Shown piece after piece: positions 23,739-32,181 of a stretch of DNA of 39,601 bases. The number at the start of each line of letters is the position of its first letter. The first letter of the stretch is position 1. Position numbers and translations under genes: made by a program. The notes beneath the pieces were generated by a model that was not told where the DNA came from, made no database searches, and saw only the letters and a program-made list of their open reading frames with translations. Origin of the DNA: Bondarzewia mesenterica (Eukaryota; Basidiomycota; Agaricomycetes; Russulales; Bondarzewiaceae); contig SGPL01000319.1 in assembly GCA_004802705.1 (NCBI GenBank), forward strand, positions 1 through 39,601, read 5' to 3'.

Positions 23739-23818
23739 CTTGTTCAACCCATTCTATCTCCTAATAAAGTCTACATATCTTGTTCAACCCATTATATCTC
23801 CTAATAAAGTCTACATAT
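23739..23818. repeat. 40-bp direct tandem duplication before the glutamine synthetase-like start codon
   Basis: Two head-to-tail 40-bp copies, 23739-23778 and 23779-23818, differ at one base (C at 23754, A at 23794). Each reads from CTTGTTCAACCCATT through CTAATAAAGTCTACATAT. The second copy ends 3 nt before the ATG at 23822, so the duplication sits in the 5' leader. Confidence 0.95.
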
Positions 23819-23821
23819 CCA

Positions 23822-26105
23822 ATGTCTATGAGTCTGGCTACTACGCAAGCTCCCAAGAGCTTGGAGCAGCTGAAAGGGCTCCTGGCAAATGACACCAAGA
23901 TTAAGGTCGCTGGTGAGTTGAACTGAATCCCTTTGTCTAAGAACCAGGCTAATGAAATTTGTCGGCCGTGCGCAGGATTTGATGGTACTTGATTCGATTC
24001 ATCCCGGAGTCCCTCAGTTGTTCACTTAGTTCTGCAGTGGATGGCGTATTACGGGGTAAATTCATGGTGCGTCCACTCGGTCTATGTTTAACTTACAGGA
24101 TCGCTAAACGGGACGATCATGCAGTCGAAAGATAAGTTCCTCAGTGCAGCATCTTCGGACGGGTTCGGATTCTGCAGTGTGATATTGTACGATCTCCGTC
24201 CAATCGTGATGGAATAACAACCATGGGCTCATTGTATTTCGTCACAGCGGATGGGACTTGCACGATGCTACATACTCTCGTGAACTGCTTATATCCAACC
24301 GAGCAAACGGATATCGTGATATTTTGGCAACCATTGACTTATCGACTTTCCGGAGAATACCTTGGGAGAACTACGTTCCTTTCTTCCTTATCTCGTTCTT
24401 GGATCCTGATACGAAGGAGCCGATCAGCGTCTGCCCCCGTGGGGTGCTCAGGCGAACAGTCGAAAAAGTGGAAAGCAGCGGATGGTCATGTTATGCTGGT
24501 GTGGAATACGAGGTAGGTCATCCCCGTGTTCATGAGCAGGTATGAGTGCGTGACGTTTCGTCCCATGTAGTACTTCCAATTCAAAGGTAGGATCCACCTT
24601 CTCTTGCATGGGACTATCAATTGACCTTTGTTCAGAAACACCATATACCCTTGCCGAAAAGAAGTTCGAGAAGTTGACACCTCTCACACCTGGAAGTGAG
24701 TAGTATCACCGTATTCGTAGCCTCAGCGTCTGAATGCGTTCATACAGTGCACGGCTACTCCTTGCTTCGTACCCAACTGAACAAGGATTATTTCGACGGC
24801 ATCTTCGATCGAAGTATTGAGTTCGAGATTGACATTGAAGGACACCGTACGCCAATCACAAGAGGTTCGAGAACCGTCCGTTGAAGCTTACATTGGTCGC
24901 CTTTTCACAGACACTGAAACCGGACCCGGCGTCTTCGAAACTGCATTGGCGTATAAACCGGCCCTGCGCGTTGCGGATAATGCACTTTTATTCAAGTACC
25001 TAACAAAGAGCATCGGTATGCAATATGGTATCGTGCCGAGCTTCATGGCAAAGCCATGGGGAAATGTATGTTTGCCGCTGAATACACCATGGGGATGTTC
25101 AAGCTGACACGCCTTCTCAAATTAGCTCCCAGGTTGTAGTGGGTCAGTTAATGAATTTTCTACTTTTTTTTTTTGCCCTCAATTGATAGAGTACATCCTA
25201 TTAGACATATACATGTTTCTTTGCGCGACAGCACCGGCAAGAATGCTTTCGCCGTATCCGACTCCGAACTCAAAACGGGAAGGGAGGGCGCATCGTACGA
25301 AGAACTCAAGTACTTGAGTCAGATTGGCGAATGGTTCTTGGCGGGTATCCTAGACGGACTGCCAGATGGTACATAGATATCCTGACATCATATTTTGGAA
25401 ACTGCTGACTTTTGGTCTTTCTGCAGTCATGCCTCAGGTTAATACTGATTCCTTCTCATTCACAACCTCCCCGAACCTGACCATATGTTCTCGCAGCTCG
25501 TACCGACAATTAACGGCTACAAGCGCCTCGTCGGTGGTGAAGCTTTCTGGGCCCCCAACGCCGTGACCTATGGGTACGACTCCCGCGCGGCGTCTGTGCG
25601 CCTCCTTTCTCCTCCATCTGTGCCCCCTGCGGCCACACGGTTTGAAGTCCGTGTACCTGGGGCGGACATGAACGCGTTCTTTGCCTTGAGCGCGATTTTC
25701 TCGTTAGGGTTTAGAGGGATCGAGAAGAAACTGCCATTGCCCGTAGCACCTCTGTCACAACTCACGCTAGAGGACAAGAAAAATGGCACGGTAAGTGGTG
25801 ATATCTGCGTCCTCGCCAGTGGATGCGCTCATGCTTGTTTCGTGATAATTCGACTGCGATGAAGATCAAGATGCTGCCGGTTTCTCTTGAGGCGGCAACG
25901 GAGAGGATGATGCGACCCGACAGTGTCGCTCGGGAGGTATTAGGGGACGATTTCGTTGAGCACTTTGGAGGTACGCGAGAACATGAAGTGAAGCTTTGGA
26001 ACGAGGCTGTCACAAACTGGGAAGGTGAGGCGAACAATTCCTATCCAGATGTAGACGCATTCTGACATGATCATTGCAGTGGAACGATACATAGAACTAG
26101 CATAG
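23822..26105 (+). CDS. Glutamine synthetase-like protein (GSI/FluG-type catalytic domain)
   Basis: Ligase of the glutamine synthetase superfamily; relatives make gamma-glutamyl amides. Exons: 23822-23912, 23976-23984, 24038-24066, 24125-24186, 24248-24512, 24571-24586, 24636-24695, 24748-24846, 24911-25065, 25126-25142, 25205-25368, 25427-25437, 25497-25790, 25865-26024, 26080-26105, giving 485 residues with every phase consistent. Conserved stretches include VDGVLRGKFM, SVCPRGVLRR, GVEYEYFQFK, the ATP-binding signature KPWGN...GCSGHIHVSL, and VPTINGYKRL...EAFWAPNAVTYGYDSRAASVR. Four exons are only 9, 16, 17 and 11 nt long. The substrate is uncertain: besides glutamine synthesis, FluG- or PuuA-like roles are possible, and a separate eukaryotic GSII normally does nitrogen assimilation in fungi. 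Confidence 0.92.
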
Positions 26106-26234
26106 AAAATACCAGAAGTGTATTCGTCACCACAAACATCTAATGACATCACTGTATTATTATTGAAACCGTTCACATCCAACGGAAGCCAGTCCGTTGC
26201 AATGTCAACTATCACTGTGGTATTCTCAGACTTG

Positions 26235-27095
26235 CTAGGCGACGGAGGCGCCGATATTACTTGGAACGACTGTGGGCACCACGCCAGGAACGGGAAGATT
26301 TGCTGTTGTACCCGAGTTCACGATATCGGCACTAGGGCTGGGATCGGGCGCTGTGTTACTCGTGGTCGCCTTTGGCTGGATCGTGTGGTACCAGTTGAGA
26401 AAGTGCGGTACATCCTTGCCATGTGAATAGTATGAACAGAATGTATATGCGCGAAAGTCCTTTAGAAAACTCACTGCAGAGATGGTGCTGGCCATGGTGC
26501 TTTCTACAAGGAACGTAGGAATGCGGCCGCCCGGAGAACTGGAAGTGGCCATCCTCCATTCGACGTTCCCATTCTCGAGNTGCACGATGCATTCCACGCT
26601 GCAATAGTGACCTTTGACAGCCTTATGTTCTAGCTTCGCTAGCTCGGGATCGCCGGTAACATCCACAGGGATGGAAATGAAATACCTGCGGGAATAGAGA
26701 GCATTATTAGAAGCGGTAAGAGTACGCGCGTTGTTGTCAAAGCTTACCCCGTCCTGGGAGAGGTTTCNTCTAGATGGGCAACCTGCAGGACAGTAAAGAC
26801 ACGAGGGGAAATAGGCGGTGCGAATTCGTAGTACATCGACCAAATGGCCATGGTCGGTGAGATCTGTTTCACCAGCGTGGCTTTCTTCACGTCCTTCATA
26901 TACCTGCGGCGCACGATCGAAACACTNTATCAACTACTGCTGAAGACCTGAACGACATGACGAAAGTNACGCACGCTACTTCATTNTTAGCGTGATCAAG
27001 CCCAAGCTTACNCCAGAACTCCTCGAACGTTGCATCCTCNGTGGTATGCTCGCTAACNCTGCCATGCCAAGGTGCACCATCGCCAGGGCCTNTCG
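26235..27095 (-). CDS. DUF3074 (START-like fold) protein, 5' end lost in assembly gap
   Basis: The recognisable part reads GDGAPWH, SEHTTEDATFEEFW, then YMKDVKKATLVKQISPT, AIWSMYYEFAPPISPRVFTVLQV, YFISIPVDVTGDPE and a Pro/Thr/Ser-rich tail ending SNIGASVA. This pattern is that of fungal DUF3074 proteins, a predicted lipid-binding START-like fold with no assigned reaction. Introns are supported after PRTG (donor GTAAGC, acceptor before YFIS) and after TISA (GTGAGT to GGCAAG). The splice between EFW and YMKD is uncertain because of N bases. The 5' end, promoter and start codon fall in the N-filled region at or beyond 27.1 kb. Convergent with the glutamine synthetase-like gene, 129 nt apart. Confidence 0.75.
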
Positions 27096-27096
27096 G

Positions 27097-27370
27097 CCTN
27101 NNGAAGGNNTGNANNNNNNNNNNNNNNNNNNNNNNNNNNNNNNNNNNNNNNNNNNNNNNNNNNNNNNNNNNNNNNNNNNNNNNNNNNNNNNANCTNCNNN
27201 GAGNNTNNNCTCCTCAGANGNTNNAGTCTGATGNTNGANCTNATGNGTNAGAACNANCTNNGTNAACGACNTACNGNNAGNCNTNNCGGNNNNTNTNANN
27301 CTNTNNGTCGANNNTCNGTNGANANNNTNNAGGACNNGNNNNACGGNCGANAGCAACNNGCGACTGNAGN
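27097..27370. other. N-rich assembly gap and low-quality sequence
   Basis: From about 27113 to 27191 nearly every base is N, and N bases stay dense to about 27370. Scattered N bases continue to 29.6 kb. The true distance between the flanking segments is unknown. Two genes should start inside it: the DUF3074 gene on minus and the next gene on plus. Confidence 0.95.
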
Positions 27371-27603
27371 ACTCCCACAGGACTCAGTAGAATCAGTAGA
27401 CATGGGCAACGTGTCTATTTTTAGCTACAACCCGCGGATTGCACTTACTGGTATGAGTCGGGTTTGCTGCTTGGGGGCAAACNAGTGCAGTATATGCGGA
27501 TGATGAAGCGCTTTCAAAGCAAATTGAACCGGAGGTCGTTGAGTGGTTTAATTTTCAGGTAGAAGCTGAAGCNNNGAGCNTCGAGCAAGAAGATCGAAAA
27601 TAA
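27200..27603 (+). CDS. 3' end of an unidentified plus-strand gene
   Basis: A coding reading emerges from the gap: LPQDSVESVDMGNVSIF and SYNPRIALT, then an intron (donor GTATGA after 27451, acceptor CAG just before TATATGCGG), then VYADDEALSKQIEPEVVEWF, NFQVEAEA and a stop at 27601-27603 after EQEDRK. Spaced Leu, Asn and Arg codons in the N-dense part upstream suggest a coiled coil. An alternative acceptor (NAG at about 27484) would instead give VQYMRMMKRFQSKLNRR and stop earlier; I prefer the acidic reading because it runs on without a break. I do not recognise the family. Confidence 0.45.
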
Positions 27604-27781
27604 ACCACTTTCTCACGGAATTTCTAGAGGAATGCAATACATGCATTCGATAGACCGCCAATATCGTGAAATGTACATCGATTCTCGTCTTAAGGGTACA
27701 AGCTGCATGGTGATAAAGAACAAAACAAAATAGTGATTATGTCCCAGCCAAGGACGAACGATGNAATCACAACAGGGGCTT

Positions 27782-28551
27782 CTAGCGGTCCTCGGCCCAT
27801 TCCTATGGTTGAGAGAACCGATGTCAGTGGTCGTCACGATCACCGCAGNGGGGATACNTACATTCTCCTTCTTGATTTGTGCCTAAGTGAAGAAAANAGT
27901 ATGAAAAGGACATCAATGAGAGGNGCCAATCACACTTACCTCTTCTTCAGGCGTGAAGTCGTTGACGATGTTGAAAAGCTTGCGGATCTCCTCTGGTGTC
28001 TTACCCTTAATCATATTTGCAACTGTCTTGCAACCAACATCACTGAATATTGTGATCGAGATGTAAGTCGGATGAGAGGACGATCAAGAACAAACTACTC
28101 ACAGCAATGCCTTAATGTCGAGGTAGTTAGCTGCAAGGATAATCTCGAAAAGCATCTCCTGATCAACAGCGATGAACTTCTGATCCCATTCGCTAATATC
28201 TGTCGTTCGCTTCCGGGTATCGTCTGTTGAGTCAGAGTCAGGAGCGGGNAGAGGCTCGCCCTTNTGGTGTTCGCAGTATTCGAGGACCTGTGTGACTCAT
28301 ATGTTGGAAAAAACTAGATCCCATCTGTAAACCNTAGGGTACATACCTTTTTTCAAGACACTCGATGAGACGTTTTGGTAGAGGGATGGGCTGATCACTC
28401 TCGCCGACATCTATCGAACACCTTCAGTGGCGCGTGNTCCGCGTGTTTGACAAGACTCACCCTCCAGCATATTTTTGATGAGGACGCTGCGCTCGGCAAC
28501 CTCNTTCTCGACAGTGAACTGCTCGTTATCGGAAGTGACAAGGAGAACCAT
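27782..28551 (-). CDS. SKP1: Skp1, SCF ubiquitin ligase adaptor
   Basis: Links cullin-1 to F-box proteins in SCF E3 ligases; also a kinetochore subunit in yeast. Exons 28551-28461, 28410-28347, 28287-28103, 28042-27940, 27882-27862 and 27802-27782 yield about 160 residues, the usual Skp1 length. Conserved stretches: [85 protein letters not shown], and the terminal NEWAEDR. Exon 2 has two apparent one-base insertions (T4 at 28373-28376 and T6 at 28348-28353 on the plus strand); removing both restores [17 protein letters not shown]. Since Skp1 is essential, these are probably sequence errors. Several N bases lie in the gene. It starts divergently from the bL27m gene, with about 260 nt between starts. 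Confidence 0.94.
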
Positions 28552-28813
28552 GGTNGAANGAGATGTGCGTGAGGGGTGTGTTGATAGNTTGGGGACTTGG
28601 GGTAGGAAAGGGNTCTCTAAATAAGCTGAAGCCTGGAGCGTGGGAGCCACAAACTCCGCGCCTCCAGCCACCGAACCATTGCTTACCTCGGCCCCAGAAA
28701 CNAGGACGTCAAAGCGCTCGAGCGGTTCAGTCTTTGTTCTCCATGTCTTTTTTGTCTTTCGCANGCCTTTGCGAGGCCGCAAAAGGCCCATTTTCTGCGT
28801 TGGGTATGTTGCC

Positions 28814-29358
28814 ATGCATCGCCCGTATTGGAGAAGAATAACACGTTCCTCGTAAGGCTCGGTCCGTACNGCCACAAAACGCGCTGGAGGGACCGTCCGA
28901 AATCATGGCGGTTCACCAGGCAAGAGGTTGGGTGTGAAGAAGTTCTCTGGTGCGCCATTCCATGACGTTCTACTGCGCATTGGCCAGCTGAACATGCATC
29001 TCGCGAAGACCAATATGTGATCCCAGGAAACATTATTGTGCGCCAAAGAGGCACGCAGTTCCATCCTGGCCAACATGTNAGTCTTTGTTAAGANACCGTC
29101 ATGACGCGCCACATCTCACCTCTTGTCCAGGTGAAAATAGGTCGTGACCATACACTGTATGCGGTGGTCCCCGGGTANGTCCGCTTCTACAAGGAGAAGT
29201 GGTTGCGCGGAGAACGCAAGTTCGTTGGTTTAGTCCTTAATCGTGGCGAAAAGCTGCCACGGAATGAAACACGACTCGGACGGAGTCGATGGTTTGGGCT
29301 GGTGGACCTCAACGAGGTTCCAGAGGCTCCGTCACCATCATTAGCGGAGACGCATTAG
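28814..29358 (+). CDS. MRPL27: Mitochondrial ribosomal protein bL27m
   Basis: Large-subunit protein of the mitochondrial ribosome near the peptidyl transferase centre. Family signatures are clear: [25 protein letters not shown], split by an intron (donor GTGCGC about 28954, acceptor CGCGAAG about 29009), then [17 protein letters not shown], a second intron (GTNAGT to CCAG before 29131), and [13 protein letters not shown]. The C-terminal extension beyond the bacterial length is usual for the fungal protein. The start is uncertain: the frame from ATG 28814 gives an Arg-rich presequence-like stretch ([13 protein letters not shown]) but meets a TAA before the mature sequence, next to an N base. 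That stop, or an unseen short exon, must be resolved. Written with spaces in mind, the conserved block itself is unambiguous. Confidence 0.85.
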
Positions 29359-29451
29359 CTATGTTACAATATTTCTAATCTCATTGACCGTTTGATACAA
29401 CTGAGAGTATTTTTGTCTCTCTGTCCCACCACAGCATACACTCGGNANTCT

Positions 29452-29960
29452 TCAGTGTTTGCTCGAGCTTACAGTCGGCGCATTTGCCAACATTTTCATC
29501 ATCTGCGCCTNTTCAGGCATCTCTGGACTATGACTATATGTATGACTGCTCGTATCTCTNGCGAATTCTATCTCCACAGCAAGGGCCTGCCAAAGTTGTT
29601 AGATCATCAAGCGCTTCACCGATCTCTTGACTTTGACTGTGTTGCCACGTCCACAAAGGTCTATGTGACTGCCTTTGAAAGCTTTGGTATCCACTCGTTT
29701 GTTGTGTTTGAAGGCACGTCAATTCATCATTCTAATCTCGTACAGGCTGTGGCTGTCCTCTGGTGTGCTTACAGAGCGCGAGGTTTGCGTTCATGAGTTA
29801 CTCGTCTCGATAGCATGGGCCCTCTGCGGCGCAACGCCGATTGACCTCTCACCTCACGTGTCATATGTTTTGCTGTGTCCCGACCAGACTTGTTTACTGA
29901 GATGAAAGGGTCAAAAGCAGTAACTCGTCTGCCGCCGTCGGTGAGCTGTTGCCTGATCAC
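29452..29960 (-). pseudogene. Broken minus-strand coding remnant, family not recognised
   Basis: Successive minus-strand segments look coding but lie in different frames: SVSTPEDSHSLYEIRMMN, DVPSNTTNEWIPKLSKAVT, TFVDVATQS, QEIGEALDDLTTLA, and ALAVEIEFARDTSSHTYSHS ending in APTVSSSKH and a stop at 29452-29454. Most joins are explained by one surplus base in a short run (29729-29730, about 29627-29629, about 29583-29586), plus an in-frame TAG near 29663. No intron of normal length with matching phase fits all joins. Further upstream a frame from about 29960 starts MIRQQLTDGGRRVTAFDP. It could be a decayed gene or an intact gene in bad sequence; dense N bases and the same error type in SKP1 favour the second, but the evidence does not decide. 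Confidence 0.4.
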
Positions 29961-30313
29961 GCCACTACTACTAGTAGTGCCGCAATTCCGACTGTCGTTT
30001 TGTTAAGAATATTATTGAACGGCTTGCAGGTGCTTTGCTAGCACAAGTACAACACTAAGCAAGGCTACTGCATGCAGCGTCAGACAAGCAAAGCTTAGTC
30101 TAATGTCCCATGGCTGAGTTAGTTACAGCTATTATGGAGATCTAGAGATCAAACTTCAATACGTGATTAGTCATGCATTTATCGCTTATTGTGGCTGTGC
30201 TAGTACTTTACTCGTTTGTCTTGCATAGACTGAACTGCAACAGAGCAACTCTACTAGTACACCCCACTTCAAATCCCCGCCTCCCTCCTCCTCCTCTTCC
30301 TGAAAATACACCA
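29961..30313. other. Intergenic: CEG1 upstream region
   Basis: About 350 nt upstream of the guanylyltransferase gene. It contains a CT-rich tract at 30283-30302 just before the start, common in fungal leaders. An in-frame ATG at 30173 opens an extension described under findings. Confidence 0.4.
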
Positions 30314-32181
30314 ATGTCCCATATTCCTGACTTGCCCGGGGAGGCTGTTCCTCCCAATTCTGATCAAGATCTTTGGCTGAAGGGCCACGTCGCGTCGCTT
30401 TGTGGTCTCCAACATGACCGGTATGCTTCAGCATTATTACCGAGTCCGAGAAGCACTGATCTTTGCCAATTTGCAGGTTCCCTGGGAGCCAACCTGTTAG
30501 TTTCGGTAGCAAGGACCTTGATAGATTGGAGAAAGAAGAGTGCGTCTGTCACTTGTTCGATTGCTGCAGTGATGTTGAAGTGTGCCCCCCCCCCCCCCCG
30601 CCCCCCTTCCTGTTGCAGTTATTGGGTCTGCGAGAAGTCGGATGGCGTGAGGGTGTTGTTTGTGATCCTGACGAACTTGGATACGAATGAGCAGCTGGTT
30701 CATATTGTGAGTGACGCCACTCAGTTTTGGCTTCATCGACTCTTAATCAAATTCGGTGGAAGGTCGATCGCCACAACACGTACAGACAGTTGTCTGGAAT
30801 ATTCTTTCCTCACCACGAAAATCCTAAGATGCCTCTCCGAAGTACTATCATTGACGCTGAGCTTGTCGTCGACGTTGATCCAAGAACGAAACGAGTACGT
30901 GGAACACCCGTGCTTGCCATCTTACGTATGTCAACCTCATTCTTTACAGGAAACTTTACGACTGCTTTGCTTTGATTGTTTAGTCGCAGACAACCAGAAT
31001 GTCATGTCTAGACCACTGGATAAACGATATGGAGTGTGTCATGATCTTTCTGTTCTGAAGAATTTGAACTGATGAGAGCGGTGAGTAGCGATTGAAAGAA
31101 TGGTTCTACAGGCCATATGCGAGAATGATGCGAGAGTATCCGCATATGGCTGCGAGTCAGCCCTTTGAGTGAGTCCGCATCTTTGATTCCTTTGTCGAAA
31201 CGAAATTGATATCAGGTTGCTCAGTATCCAAGTAAAGGAGATTAATCTATCTTATGCCGTAGACAAAGTTTTTGCCGTCGACATACCAAATCTGCAACAT
31301 GGAAACGATGGCCTTATTTATACATCCGTCAACACGCCTTACGTACCGGGGACTGATACGAATATGTCGGTATCTGCGTCTTCCTTTCCCTCGCCGTGAT
31401 CCCCATATACTAACCAAATTGCAGACTGAAGTGGAAACCTCCGTCCGAAAATTCCATTGACTTCAAAGTCGTGTTACGTTTTCCGCCATCTAGAAGGAGC
31501 CCCGACAAGCCAGATTTTCGCGCAAAACCCGTATTCGCTCTCAATGTATGGTGTGGCGGCGAAGGCCAAAGGGCGGTCTATGAGCCGTACGATGTCATGT
31601 ACGTCGATGATGAGGAATGGGAACGGTGAGTCAACCTTGTCGAAAATGGTTGTCAGAACGAGGCAAAGCTGATACACACGCCAGTCTGAAAGCTTCACAT
31701 GAGCAAATCGACGATCGCATTGTGGAAGTGCATTGGGATCCTGCCGTTGACAGCTGGCGCATGATGCGGTTTCGCGACGACAAGCCCAACGGCAATCACC
31801 GTAAGGTGGTGGAGAATATCATCCAGAGCATCGCTGACGGTGTCGAAAAAGATGCTGTCCGTCCATTCCCCCTTCCGGTTTTATTTCTGAGCCTCACTCA
31901 TGATCACCTTCACCTATAATCTTTCGCAGCTCCTCGCACGGGTGCCTGCCATGAAAAACGCCTGGAAAGCACGGCACGGGCAGCCCATACAGTCGTCGCT
32001 ACCACCGCCTTCACAGTATCCACCTACAAACTACTCCAACCCAAATCCGTATACACAGCAACCTCCCTCGTCCAAAGCACCACCACCCCCATCCAAGATC
32101 GAATTCCGCTACGGACCTCTCGCCTCCTCGCGTTGGAGCAAGGTGTCAGGACCTACAATCATAGCCGGCATGCAGCGGTGA
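30314..32181 (+). CDS. CEG1: mRNA capping enzyme guanylyltransferase (alpha subunit)
   Basis: Nuclear enzyme that transfers GMP to the 5' diphosphate end of nascent mRNA through a covalent enzyme-GMP intermediate. Exons: 30314-30420, 30477-30539, 30619-30706, 30763-30894, 30950-31033, 31089-31168, 31225-31365, 31425-31625, 31685-31856, 31930-32181; 439 residues, near yeast Ceg1. The nucleophile motif KxDGxR is present as EKSDGVR; later nucleotidyltransferase motifs include STIIDAELV, LLCFDCLVAD, NDGLIYTS and the LKWKPP/IDFKV pair, followed by an OB-fold region. A Pro/Ser/Tyr-rich tail (QYPPTNYSNPNPYTQQPP) precedes the C-terminus. There is no fused triphosphatase domain, as expected for fungi with a separate Cet1-type enzyme. 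No frame breaks. Confidence 0.95.

Noticed and set aside
29963..29978. Palindrome ACTACTAGTAGT as a possible transposon end or operator
   Set aside because: Too short, no matching second copy or target-site duplication nearby, and expected by chance at this size.
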